A stretch of DNA of 11,563 nt from Bacteroidales bacterium (GTDB taxonomy: Bacteria > Bacteroidota > Bacteroidia > Bacteroidales > UBA12077): positions 1 to 11,563 of the forward strand of contig DAOVYZ010000047.1 in assembly GCA_030635365.1 (NCBI GenBank), given 5' to 3'. Shown here one piece after another: positions 1 through 7,291 of this stretch (the first letter of the stretch is position 1; every line of letters starts with the position of its first letter). The notes below the pieces were generated by a model that saw nothing but the letters and a program-made list of their open reading frames with translations, searched no databases and was not told the origin of the DNA. The translations under genes and the position numbers were made by a program.

Positions 1-656
1 AGTTTTGGAAATTTGGAGATAAATGGACACAGGCATTTACTTATGAATATGCGACAGTAAAAATTTCGAATATTAATTCTTATTCATACTCAAACCCTTT
101 CATAAAAGAATCTAAAGATTTTATTGTAACAAAAGAAAACTATGAGTGGAATAGAGAAGGTGGAAATCTTTCATTTTATGAATATGAAAATAATAAACTT
201 GTAAGAAAGGTATATGCATTTGATAGTCTAAAAACTATAACTACATACGAATATGATAATAAAGGCTTGTTAATGAAATCTTTCCGGAATTATTCCGATG
301 GAAGAAAAGCAGAGTTTTCTTATCATTTTAATGATAATAGACAATTGGTTAGAAAACTATTTCATGGAGGTAATGGGTTTTTTGGAAGTGAAACATATGA
401 GTATGATGAAAACGGGAGGCTAAAACAAGCTATTTGGGACAAATTTGATACCTGGATAACCGGAACTATTACTTTTAGTCATGATGAACAAGGAAATTTA
501 AAATCTGGATTATTTAAAGGTAAGAATAATTTTGATGCTAGTATAGATTTTGAAGTTGATAAAAATGGCAATTTAACTAAGATTCATTGGAATTTTAGTT
601 TTGAAAAGACACAGGCCTATTGGTTTAAATACAGCAAATTACAATCTATTTTGTAA
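1..656 (+). CDS. YD/RHS-like repeat protein, 3' part (5' end outside window)
   Basis: The reading frame is open from base 3 to the TAA at 654-656, so this is the C-terminal 217 residues of a longer protein; the ATG at 267 is internal, because the same repeat pattern continues upstream of it. The visible protein is a series of about six degenerate units of roughly 20-35 residues, each with an aromatic-x-aromatic pair followed by Asp/Asn-Gly/Lys and Leu, for example YEYENNKL, YEYDNKGL, YEYDENGRL, FSHDEQGNL and FEVDKNGNL. This pattern resembles YD/RHS repeats and the short beta-hairpin repeats of YwqK-like proteins, which build extended beta sheets and are usually secreted or surface exposed. 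No toxin or catalytic domain follows the repeats. The next gene starts 42 bp downstream on the same strand with no terminator between, so the two may be co-transcribed. The exact family and function are unknown, and export cannot be judged without the N-terminus. Confidence 0.75.
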   Translation, partial: FWKFGDKWTQAFTYEYATVKISNINSYSYSNPFIKESKDFIVTKENYEWNREGGNLSFYEYENNKLVRKVYAFDSLKTITTYEYDNKGLLMKSFRNYSDGRKAEFSYHFNDNRQLVRKLFHGGNGFFGSETYEYDENGRLKQAIWDKFDTWITGTITFSHDEQGNLKSGLFKGKNNFDASIDFEVDKNGNLTKIHWNFSFEKTQAYWFKYSKLQSIL

Positions 657-698
657 TAATTTAACGAATTGAAACGTCTAGTTTAAAAAACTTAAATT

Positions 699-1745
699 AT
701 GAAATTATTACTAAGAGTTTGTTTTTTACTGGTTATTCTGCTAAAAGTACAAATATTGTGTGCACAAAAAGAATTGCGTAAAACACAAATAATGGTACTT
801 GGTACTTATCATCTAAATCAGATTAAGGAATTTAATTCTGAAATGCTCGATAATCTTGTTGTTAAACTTAATGATTTTAATTTTGATGCCATTTGTATTG
901 AAAAAATGCCTGGTGAGTTACTATATGATATCGAATCAAGAAATGATAGTGCATTTGTTGAGTTACTGCAATATTTTGGAGGTGATCGTCTTGAAATAGC
1001 AAAAATAGCTCAAGAAAATCTTGGTATCGGTTTTATGGAAGCACAAACTAAATCCTTAGAGTTGTTAGATAATGATAAATTGTCTGAAGTTGATCGTTCT
1101 TTGTTAATAAAATATTTTATAGCTTCTACTGATTTGGCCTCTGCAACACTTCATTATAGATATCTTGAAAATAAATCAATCCTTGGAAGTTCAGAGTTTG
1201 AAGAACAAATACAAGAGAAATTAGAGAAACTATCGAAATCTAAAAATGAGATTTATTCGTTAGCTTTAAGATTAGCATATAATCGTAATCTTCAAAAACT
1301 TGAATATATTGATAATGTTCAGGATGAGACTCTGCTTTACAAGTATTACCCTAATTTTACACAAGATTATGTCAATAATCAGGAACAGTTTAACGGTATA
1401 TCAAAACTTCCGGTTTATAATAAAGTCAATGATCTTGTCGGACAAGGAGTAGAATCAAATGATCTATTGAATTTATATGTATTTCAAAATAGCAAAGTAT
1501 TTCAAGATCAAGATTTTGAAGCACAATGGTCTATTTGGTTAAATACAAACTTTAGTTCTGGTTCAGATCGTGCACGTTACTCTTTATGGGAAATGCGTAA
1601 TCTTCAAATTACTGCAAATATTCTAAAAATAGCTTCACTTTATCCCAAGAAAAGAATACTTGTAATAATTGGAGCATCTCATAAATCATTTATAGAAAAA
1701 TATTTACAGCAAATACCTGATATTGAAATAACAGATTTTAATTAG
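699..1745 (+). CDS. Exported DUF5694-type protein with TraB/GumN-like motifs
   Basis: This 348-residue protein begins with a hydrophobic signal sequence (residues 1-22, likely cleaved near the Cys-Ala-Gln at 21-23; the residues before Cys21 do not form a good lipobox). It therefore probably acts in the periplasm. After the signal comes the block VLGTYHLNQ (G35-T-Y-H38), then an acidic strand end IEKM with Glu68, and near the C-terminus IIGASHK (G325-A-S-H328). A Gly-x-x-His at each end plus an early Glu is the arrangement of the TraB/PrgY/GumN (Tiki-like) superfamily, in which these residues are proposed to bind metal. The length and the GTYH start fit the DUF5694 family found in Bacteroidota, whose substrate is not established. 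The ATG at 699 directly precedes the signal peptide and is the natural start. The gene ends with TAG and converges on the M13 peptidase gene across a shared hairpin terminator. Confidence 0.8.
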   Translation: MKLLLRVCFLLVILLKVQILCAQKELRKTQIMVLGTYHLNQIKEFNSEMLDNLVVKLNDFNFDAICIEKMPGELLYDIESRNDSAFVELLQYFGGDRLEIAKIAQENLGIGFMEAQTKSLELLDNDKLSEVDRSLLIKYFIASTDLASATLHYRYLENKSILGSSEFEEQIQEKLEKLSKSKNEIYSLALRLAYNRNLQKLEYIDNVQDETLLYKYYPNFTQDYVNNQEQFNGISKLPVYNKVNDLVGQGVESNDLLNLYVFQNSKVFQDQDFEAQWSIWLNTNFSSGSDRARYSLWEMRNLQITANILKIASLYPKKRILVIIGASHKSFIEKYLQQIPDIEITDFN

Positions 1746-1750
1746 TAGAA

Positions 1751-1774
1751 TATTTTAGTTGAAAAACTAAAATA
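1751..1774. other. Perfect 10-bp AT-rich hairpin with GAAA loop
   Basis: TATTTTAGTT (1751-1760) and AACTAAAATA (1765-1774) are exact reverse complements around a GAAA tetraloop on the + strand. GNRA-type loops stabilise RNA hairpins. It starts 5 bp after the stop codon of the DUF5694-type gene and sits beside the GC-containing terminator, so it may protect or help end that transcript's 3' end. The role is inferred; the symmetry is seen directly. Confidence 0.55.
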
Positions 1775-1777
1775 AAA

Positions 1778-1803
1778 AAAGCCGTACTTAAAAGCACGGC
1801 TTT
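1778..1803. terminator. Bidirectional intrinsic terminator between convergent genes
   Basis: The stem AAAGCCGT (1778-1785) pairs with ACGGCTTT (1796-1803) over a 10-nt loop. On the minus strand the stem runs into a long T tract (complement of 1775-1780 and beyond), a strong end for the M13 peptidase transcript. On the plus strand the tract is weaker (TTTAATAATATTTTT) but could end the DUF5694-type transcript. Confidence 0.85.
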
Positions 1804-1826
1804 AATAATATTTTTAAAATAGAATA

Positions 1827-3872
1827 TTACCAAATAGAAGCTCTTTCTTCTTCCGGAATATATAAAATATTATCTTCTTCAACACCAAATGCAGCATGAA
1901 ATTCCGGCATATTAGCTAAAGGAGCATTTACACGATTTTCAGGAATAGAATGTTCATCTTCCTTTGTATATCTGATCCTTTCTTTATCACGCATATTATT
2001 AGCCCATACACGCGCATAGCTTAAGAAAAATCTTTGTTCTGGTGAAAAACTTTCAATTAATTCAGCCTGAGGATTTTCTTTTTGAGCATTATTAAATGCT
2101 GTTAATGAAATATTTAGTCCTCCAAGGTCTGCAATATTTTCACCCAATGAAAGTTTACCATCAGCATGTACATCATCAATTACAACAATATTATTAAATT
2201 GATCAACTAATACCTGAGTTCTTTTATTAAAGCGCTCTGAATCTTCTTCATTCCACCAGGTTGCTAAATTACCTTCTTTATCAAACAGTCTTCCTCTATC
2301 ATCAAATCCATGAGACATTTCATGTCCAATAACAACTCCAATAGCACCATAATTAACGGCATCATCACCATCAATATAGAAAAATGGAGGTTGTAATATA
2401 CCTGCAGGGAAACAAATTTCATTTAAAGTTGGAGCATAATATGCATTTACAGTATGCGCAGGGAAAAACCACTGTGATTTATCTACAGGTTGTCCAATTT
2501 CATTGTAATTATCTTCTTGCCAAAATCTATTTGCTGTTAACACATTTAATACAAATGCTTCACGGCCAACTTCAAGATTTGTAAAATCTTCCCATGAATC
2601 AGGATAACCAATTTTCACGTTCATAGAAGCTAATTTATCTTTAGCTTTAACTTTAGTTTCTTCGCTCATCCATTCTAATTTTCCTATTCGTTGAGCATAA
2701 GCTACTTTTAAGTTTTCAACCAAAGTTACCATTCTTATCTTAGCTTCTGCCGGGAAATATCTCTCTGAGAATTTTTTACCAATTGCATCGCCTAAAGCTC
2801 CATTAGTACTTCCTAAAACTCTTCTCCAACGTTCTTGCATTTGCTCACTGCCACGCATTGTACGTCCGTAGAAATCAAAATTTTGCTCTTGGATATCGTT
2901 CGTTAAATAGTTTGATGTAGTATTTAATAAATTCCAATAAAAATAAGCTTTCCATTCCTCAACAGGTACATCAACATACATTGTATTTAGTTCAGCAAAA
3001 AATTCAGGCTGGCGAACGTTGAAATCTCCATCATAATTAACACTTAAATTTGCCATATATGTTCCCCAATCGAAGTTTGAATAAATTTCTTTAATTTCAA
3101 CTTGAGTCTTTTTGTTATATGTTGCATGTGGATCGCGACTTTCAAATCTTGTCATTGAAGCATGTGCTAAACGAGTCTCAATTTTCATGATCGTTTGCGC
3201 ATCTACTTCTGCTTGTTCTTCAGAAATACCACCAAGCACAAGCATTTTTTCTAAATGTAAAACATACGCTTCTCTTATTTCTTGAGATCGAGCATCTTCA
3301 TTTACATAATAATCTCTGTCTGTCATTCCTAATCCACCTTGCCCAACATGAGCAATGTTCATATCGCTATTTTTAATATCTGGTGATGCAAAAAAGCCAA
3401 ACGTAGATCCAATTCCATATAAATGAAAATGTGCTATTTGATTTTGAACATCTTCAATAGTTGCAATTGATGCAATTTGATCGAATTCTTGTTTTAGAGG
3501 TTCTAAACCTTGTTCTTCAATTAGTGCTGAGTCCATACCCATAGCATAGAAATCACCAATCTTTTGTTCATTTGTACCTTGTTCATATTTTCCATTTGCA
3601 AGTTCTTCTAACAAAGTTTGAACTTTCATACTGGTTTCTTTTCTTAATTGATTAAAAGTACCATACGAACTTTCATCAGCAGGTAATGGATACTTTTTCA
3701 TCCATCCATTGTTCGCATAATGGAAGAAATCTTCTGCAGGATCGAATGTAGTGTCAATTAAACTTACATCTAGTGTAGTTTTTGTATCAACTTTTTGTTG
3801 ATTGCAAGCTGTAAATAGAGTCATACCAATAATTGATAATAATAAAAATTTAATTGTTAAGGTTTTTTTCAT
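1827..3872 (-). CDS. pepO: M13 family (neprilysin/PepO-like) zinc metallopeptidase lipoprotein
   Basis: This 681-residue zinc endopeptidase is expected to cut oligopeptides in the periplasm or at the cell surface. The N-terminus is a lipoprotein signal with lipobox F-T-A-C and modified Cys23. The large N-terminal M13 domain spans roughly residues 35-430. The catalytic domain then carries the substrate-binding N-A-Y-Y motif (476-479), the zinc motif HEMSH (H517, E518, H521) and the third zinc ligand in ENIADLGG (E578, with D582). Late in the protein come H641 and R647, in the positions of neprilysin's transition-state-stabilising His and substrate-carboxylate-binding Arg. Length and motif spacing match full-size bacterial family members, so the enzyme looks intact and active. 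The ATG at 3870-3872 directly precedes the lipoprotein signal. It lies 105 bp downstream of rocD with a terminator between, so it is probably transcribed separately; only a weak promoter-like TAAGTTTA (minus strand, 3895-3902) is visible upstream. The symbol follows the PepO name used for bacterial M13 enzymes; substrate preference cannot be read from sequence. Confidence 0.95.
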   Translation of the reverse strand: MKKTLTIKFLLLSIIGMTLFTACNQQKVDTKTTLDVSLIDTTFDPAEDFFHYANNGWMKKYPLPADESSYGTFNQLRKETSMKVQTLLEELANGKYEQGTNEQKIGDFYAMGMDSALIEEQGLEPLKQEFDQIASIATIEDVQNQIAHFHLYGIGSTFGFFASPDIKNSDMNIAHVGQGGLGMTDRDYYVNEDARSQEIREAYVLHLEKMLVLGGISEEQAEVDAQTIMKIETRLAHASMTRFESRDPHATYNKKTQVEIKEIYSNFDWGTYMANLSVNYDGDFNVRQPEFFAELNTMYVDVPVEEWKAYFYWNLLNTTSNYLTNDIQEQNFDFYGRTMRGSEQMQERWRRVLGSTNGALGDAIGKKFSERYFPAEAKIRMVTLVENLKVAYAQRIGKLEWMSEETKVKAKDKLASMNVKIGYPDSWEDFTNLEVGREAFVLNVLTANRFWQEDNYNEIGQPVDKSQWFFPAHTVNAYYAPTLNEICFPAGILQPPFFYIDGDDAVNYGAIGVVIGHEMSHGFDDRGRLFDKEGNLATWWNEEDSERFNKRTQVLVDQFNNIVVIDDVHADGKLSLGENIADLGGLNISLTAFNNAQKENPQAELIESFSPEQRFFLSYARVWANNMRDKERIRYTKEDEHSIPENRVNAPLANMPEFHAAFGVEEDNILYIPEEERASIW

Positions 3873-3911
3873 CGTGTAGTTATTTAATTAATAATAAACT
3901 TAAAGAATGGT

Positions 3912-3954
3912 AAAAATAAAAAAAGCTGTCTAATTTTATTAATTGAAACAGCTT
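3912..3954 (-). terminator. Intrinsic terminator of rocD
   Basis: Read on the minus strand, AAGCTGT (3954-3948) pairs with ACAGCTT (3929-3923) around an 18-nt AT-rich loop and runs straight into TTTTTTTATTTTT (3924-3912). It begins about 24 bp after the rocD stop codon and separates that gene from the M13 peptidase gene. Confidence 0.88.
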
Positions 3955-3977
3955 CATTTTTAAAATAGTTTAACTTA

Positions 3978-5198
3978 TTATTCAAATTCCCTGAATACTT
4001 CTTTAATTCTGTTCATTGCATCGCGTAATTGTTCCTCAGTAATAACAAGTGGTGGAGCAAAACGAATGATATTTCCGTGTGTCGGTTTTGCCAATACTCC
4101 AGCTTCTGCCATTGCAACACATACATCCCATGCAGTTTTTCCTTCTTTGTTTTTTATTACAACAGCATTCAATAATCCTTTTCCTCTAACTAATTCAATC
4201 ATATCCGATTTAATGCTACTAAACTCATCTCTAAATATTTTACCTAAACGTTCAGCATTTTCTTCGAGTTTTTCATCCTTAATCACATCTAAAGCAGCCA
4301 TAGCTACCTTGCCAGCAATTGGATTACCACCAAAAGTAGATCCATGCTCACCCGGCTTAATACAAAGCATTATGTCATCATTTGCTAAAACAGCAGAAAC
4401 AGGGAAGACACCTCCAGAAATTGCTTTACCCAGAATTAAGATGTCTGGTTTTACACCTTCATGATCACAGGCTAACATTTTACCTGTACGTGCAATACCT
4501 GTTTGCACTTCATCGGCAATAAAAAGAACATTATATTTTTTACATAATTCAGACGCTTTTTTCAAATATCCATCTTCGGGAACATAAACACCTGCTTCTC
4601 CTTGTATCGGTTCAACAAGAAATGCTGCTACATTGGGATCTTTCAGTTCTTTCTCTAATGTTTCAATATCATTATAAGGTATTTTTACAAACCCGGGTGT
4701 ATATGGCCCATAGTCATTATACGCATCCGGATCTGTAGACATTGATACGATTGTAATAGTTCTTCCATGAAAGTTTTCATTGCAACAGATAATTTTTGCT
4801 TCATTCTGCGGTATTCCTTTTTTTTGATATCCCCATTTACGGGCTAACTTAATTGCAGTTTCATCTGCTTCCGCACCCGTATTCATAGGCAATACCTTAT
4901 CAAAGCCAAAATATTTAGTTACATATTCTTCGTATTGGCCTAATTCACTATTATAAAAAGCTCTTGAAGTTAAGGTTAACTTTTGAGCCTGATCTGTCAT
5001 TGCTTTTACAATCTTTGGATGACAATGTCCCTGGTTAACGGCAGAGTATGCTGATAAAAAATCATAATACTGTTTTCCTTCAACATCCCAAACGTACACA
5101 CCTTCAGCTCTTTCCAACACTACAGGAAGAGGATGATAATTGTGAGCTCCATATTTATCCTCTCTTTTAATATAATCCTGACTCGTCATTTTTGCCAT
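3978..5198 (-). CDS. rocD: Ornithine aminotransferase (ornithine-oxo-acid transaminase)
   Basis: This cytoplasmic PLP enzyme (class III aminotransferase) moves the delta-amino group of ornithine to 2-oxoglutarate, giving glutamate-5-semialdehyde and glutamate and linking arginine/ornithine breakdown to proline and glutamate. Diagnostic blocks in order: YGAHNYHPLPVVL near the N-terminus, DFLSAYSAVNQGHCHP, MNTGAEADETAIKLARKWGY (cofactor phosphate region), FHGRT, EPIQGEAGVYVP, FIADEVQTG with the PLP-contacting Asp, and LGKAISGG, whose Lys258 (406-residue numbering) is the Schiff-base lysine. The protein looks complete. An in-frame ATG at 5246 would add 16 residues, but a good promoter at 5251-5281 puts the transcript start at about that ATG, and homologs begin shortly before the YGAHNYHP block. 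I therefore prefer the ATG at 5196-5198 (MAKMTSQDY); the ATG at 5187-5189 is also possible. Transcription is probably monocistronic. Confidence 0.95.
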   Translation of the reverse strand: MAKMTSQDYIKREDKYGAHNYHPLPVVLERAEGVYVWDVEGKQYYDFLSAYSAVNQGHCHPKIVKAMTDQAQKLTLTSRAFYNSELGQYEEYVTKYFGFDKVLPMNTGAEADETAIKLARKWGYQKKGIPQNEAKIICCNENFHGRTITIVSMSTDPDAYNDYGPYTPGFVKIPYNDIETLEKELKDPNVAAFLVEPIQGEAGVYVPEDGYLKKASELCKKYNVLFIADEVQTGIARTGKMLACDHEGVKPDILILGKAISGGVFPVSAVLANDDIMLCIKPGEHGSTFGGNPIAGKVAMAALDVIKDEKLEENAERLGKIFRDEFSSIKSDMIELVRGKGLLNAVVIKNKEGKTAWDVCVAMAEAGVLAKPTHGNIIRFAPPLVITEEQLRDAMNRIKEVFREFE

Positions 5199-5250
5199 AT
5201 TCTTAATTTTTAAAATGTTAGGTAATAAATTAATTAATTGTTTCAATTTA

Positions 5251-5281
5251 CAAGTCTACTAATTACTTTCCTGATTTTCAA
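5251..5281 (-). promoter_or_regulatory. Bacteroidota-type promoter of rocD
   Basis: On the minus strand TTG (5281-5279) is followed after exactly 20 bp by TAGACTTG (5258-5251), one mismatch from the phylum's TAnnTTTG -7 element. Transcription would begin around 5244-5248, giving a leader of about 47 nt before the ATG at 5198. This is the main reason for rejecting the upstream ATG at 5246 as the rocD start. Confidence 0.7.
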
Positions 5282-5361
5282 ACCTAAAAATGTATTTTCA
5301 TTTGAAATAAGATATGTTAAAGAACATGTTTTGTAATAATTAGTCTCAGCACAAAAACGCC

Positions 5362-5413
5362 AACCTGCCTGCGGCAAGCAGGTAATTTCGCCTGCCTGTT
5401 CGGCAGACAGGTT
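5362..5413. repeat. GC-rich double palindrome (Bacteroidota intergenic repeat type)
   Basis: Two adjacent 21-bp imperfect palindromes, 5363-5383 and 5391-5411, each start CCTGCCTG after at most one base and each form a stem with one mismatch (the second also has G-T pairs near its tip). They are separated by 7 bp. The whole 52-bp block is also an imperfect palindrome, with AACCTG at the left and CAGGTT at the right, so it can fold as two short hairpins or one long one. It is far richer in GC than its surroundings. CCTGCCTG-based palindromes recur in intergenic DNA of many Bacteroidota genomes; whether this one is multicopy here cannot be seen from a single window. Confidence 0.8.
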
Positions 5414-5477
5414 ACTCTTGTTTTGAAAACAATCATCCCGATTGTGTTTTTTGTTGGTTTTTATTTTAAAAACCTTA

Positions 5478-5508
5478 CAAAAACTATATCGGGACTCCTG
5501 ATTTTCAA
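5478..5508 (-). promoter_or_regulatory. Possible second, upstream rocD promoter
   Basis: On the minus strand TTG (5508-5506) is followed after 19 bp by TAGTTTTT (5486-5479) and then G, close to TAnnTTTG but with one extra T. The TTG lies in a 14-bp copy of the same sequence that carries the -33 element of the nearer promoter. Transcripts from here would carry the GC-rich double palindrome in a leader of roughly 270 nt. Confidence 0.35.
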
Positions 5509-5509
5509 A
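5496..5509. repeat. 14-bp direct repeat (second copy of 5269-5282)
   Basis: TCCTGATTTTCAAA occurs at 5269-5282 and again at 5496-5509 in the same orientation, 227 bp apart. On the minus strand both copies supply the TTG of a promoter-like element, so this looks like a duplicated piece of the rocD upstream region. The flanks do not match, so any duplication is old or very short. Confidence 0.6.
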
Positions 5510-5607
5510 ACTGCGAACCGAACGAAGAAAGTTCACGAACACCTTATAATTTAAAAGTAATGGTGAGTAAAGCCTCATTCCTGACGTTTTAGCTTCGCTG
5601 AGATCGT

Positions 5608-5636
5608 AAACTAAGTTCTTAATTGAAACTTAGTTT
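5608..5636. other. Perfect 10-bp hairpin, terminator-like, without a matching gene
   Basis: AAACTAAGTT (5608-5617) and AACTTAGTTT (5627-5636) are exact reverse complements over a 9-nt loop. A short T-rich stretch (TTTTCTT) overlaps and follows the right arm on the + strand. It lies between two divergently transcribed genes, where no transcript is expected to end, so it may be a relic of a lost gene or part of an unrecognised small transcript. Confidence 0.5.
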
Positions 5637-5813
5637 TCTTGCAAGCTAAATAAAAAGAATAAATTTGCTCGGCCGTATAAAACTACACAGGATGATTGGT
5701 GGTGCACAAGTGATCCGGGAATTTGTAAGGTTGTATTAAAAGAAATTACAGCAGAGTTTTACACCAAAAGCCACAAGGAAAAGGAAAGAAAAAAATTGAA
5801 ATCCGAAAACTGA
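5634..5813 (+). other. Start-less open frame of 59 codons, possible gene remnant
   Basis: Between a TAG at 5631-5633 and the TGA at 5811-5813 the frame reads 59 codons with no ATG or GTG; the only TTG is five codons from the end. The peptide has protein-like segments, including KTTQDDWWCTSDPGICK followed by a Lys/Glu-rich tail (HKEKERKKLKSEN). I recognise no family. It could be the decayed 3' end of a gene or chance. The rest of the roughly 680-bp spacer (5199-5927) holds the promoters, repeats and hairpins listed separately and no intact gene. Confidence 0.25.
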
Positions 5814-5854
5814 CAGCTTGTTCACCGTAAATAATTCCATTTTTTAGTATTTAT

Positions 5855-5885
5855 ATGTCCTAGGTCAGATTTCAATATAAATTTG
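5855..5885 (+). promoter_or_regulatory. Bacteroidota-type promoter of the PQQ beta-propeller gene
   Basis: TAAATTTG (5878-5885) is a perfect TAnnTTTG -7 element. Exactly 20 bp upstream is ATG (5855-5857) in place of the consensus TTG. The transcript would start around 5891, about 37 nt before the ATG at 5928. An in-frame TTG at 5883 lies inside the -7 element, so it cannot be the translation start of this transcript. Confidence 0.65.
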
Positions 5886-5927
5886 TATTTTTACTTATTA
5901 TCAACCCCCTTTAAATCAAATTCTGTT

Positions 5928-7259
5928 ATGAAAAAATTCTGGAAAATTACGTTAAGAGTTTTAGTAGTACTAATAATATTATTTGCTGCTTTCGCATACT
6001 ATGCTTATAAATCGATAAATAAAGAGCAAAAAATTACAGGAAAACATGATGTCATTCCTACAGAAAAAGCAGGCATATCTGAAATGAATAAGGGAAATGC
6101 CGATTGGCCTAATTGGAGAGGCCCACATTTTGATGGAAAAAGCCCGGTAACAGGAATTAAAACAGACTGGACTGAAGGCCTGGAAAAATTATGGGAGATT
6201 AATTTCCTATGCCAGGGGCAACAAACTGCTTCATGGTCGGCTCCGGTAATTGTTGGAAACAGATTAGTAATTCCGGGAAGAGATGAAACCAGTGATCTTG
6301 TCTTTTGCATCAATACTGATAATGGAGAATTAATATGGCAGGGTTCGTACGAAGCTGAAGCAGGAACAGCACACGGGCCCGGTTCGCGTGCTACGCCCTT
6401 TATTGATACAAATTATGTCTATACTTTTGGGAGAAGTGGTGATCTTGTTTGTTGGCAGTTAACAGACGGAAAATTGATCTGGAGGCAAAATGTGAATGAT
6501 TTAGGTGGAGGAGAGTTGCAACATGGACATTCCAGTTCTCCTGTAGTATACAAAGATATGGTTGTTGTGCAGGGTGGTGGAAAAGCACTGGTTTTAGCTT
6601 TTAATAAATATAATGGCGAATTGATTTGGAAATCCTATGAGGGTTTGGCAGGATTCGCAGCATCCATTTTAATTAATGTCGAGGGGGATACAAATCTTTT
6701 GGTGTATCATGGAAAGGGATTGGCATGTATGGATCCTGAAACAGGTAAAGATTTATGGCGTGCCCCGTGGGAATTTGAAATGAATGCCACTACGCCAGTA
6801 GTTGCTGATAATATAGTTTTTAATACATCCTTTCAAATGGGTTGCCAGGCTATAGAGTTTACCCGTGATAACTTTAAGGTATTATGGAAAAATGAAGCCA
6901 TTTCAGCACACCATTCCGACCCGGTAATAATTGATGGATATGTTTACGGGTACTCCGGATTTAGTGGAAGAAATAAAGGTGAATTTAAATGTGTTGAGCT
7001 AAAAACAGGAAATGAAATGTGGAGCACAAAAGAAATGGGGCAGGGGACTACCACTTATGTTGATAGGCATTTAATTTGTATGGATGTAAAAGGGGGCTTG
7101 TTTCTGGTTAAACCAGATCCAAAAGCTTTCAATGTAATTGGTAAAATTGAAAATGCCCTGGGAGAAGTAAGATATCAAGCATGGACAGTTCCTGTGGTAG
7201 CCAATGGGAAATTATATTTACGTTATCTTCAAACTCTGGTTTGTTATAATTTAATATAA
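5928..7259 (+). CDS. Membrane-anchored PQQ-type beta-propeller repeat protein
   Basis: The 443-residue protein starts with a short positive stretch and one hydrophobic segment (about residues 6-26), which should anchor it in the inner membrane with the rest in the periplasm. The domain opens with WPNWRGPHFDG, the usual entry of PQQ-type propellers related to quinoprotein dehydrogenases and BamB. Blade-ending tryptophans recur every 43-52 residues: W89, W137, W185, W234, W277, W320 and W365, most in the pattern Gly-x-x-Ile/Leu/Met-Trp (GELIW, GKLIW, GELIW, GKDLW, GNEMW). I see no dehydrogenase active-site Cys pair or c-type haem motif, so a scaffold or ligand-binding role is as likely as an enzymatic one. 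The start at 5928 is preferred because the promoter at 5855-5885 overlaps the longer TTG start at 5883. It is divergent from rocD and convergent with the S9 peptidase gene, so it is probably transcribed alone. No substrate can be assigned. Confidence 0.88.
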   Translation: MKKFWKITLRVLVVLIILFAAFAYYAYKSINKEQKITGKHDVIPTEKAGISEMNKGNADWPNWRGPHFDGKSPVTGIKTDWTEGLEKLWEINFLCQGQQTASWSAPVIVGNRLVIPGRDETSDLVFCINTDNGELIWQGSYEAEAGTAHGPGSRATPFIDTNYVYTFGRSGDLVCWQLTDGKLIWRQNVNDLGGGELQHGHSSSPVVYKDMVVVQGGGKALVLAFNKYNGELIWKSYEGLAGFAASILINVEGDTNLLVYHGKGLACMDPETGKDLWRAPWEFEMNATTPVVADNIVFNTSFQMGCQAIEFTRDNFKVLWKNEAISAHHSDPVIIDGYVYGYSGFSGRNKGEFKCVELKTGNEMWSTKEMGQGTTTYVDRHLICMDVKGGLFLVKPDPKAFNVIGKIENALGEVRYQAWTVPVVANGKLYLRYLQTLVCYNLI

Positions 7260-7291
7260 AAACTGAGATTGTTCAAAAAACTTACCGCTGA

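Noticed and set aside
4066..4464. Plus-strand open frame of 132 codons inside rocD
   Set aside because: It is an antisense shadow of a clearly conserved enzyme gene. The same holds for the smaller frames at 2384-2584, 6005-6313, 6400-6588, 8934-9839 and 11012-11233.
5199..5246. Longer rocD start at 5246 (16 extra residues)
   Set aside because: A promoter at 5251-5281 would start transcription at about this ATG, leaving no leader, and the extra residues do not look like the family's N-terminus.
5418..5432. TTGTTTT-G-AAAACAA palindrome as an operator
   Set aside because: It is simple AT-rich symmetry in a spacer, with no second copy and no regulator gene nearby to support it.
5243..5578. Minus-strand open frame of 111 codons upstream of rocD
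   Set aside because: It runs through the GC-rich double palindrome and both promoter-like elements, overlaps the start region of rocD and has no family resemblance. The Ala/Gln/Gly/Cys-rich stretch is just the palindromes translated.
5883..5927. TTG start of the propeller gene at 5883
   Set aside because: The TTG is inside a perfect TAAATTTG promoter element. The ATG at 5928 directly precedes the membrane anchor.
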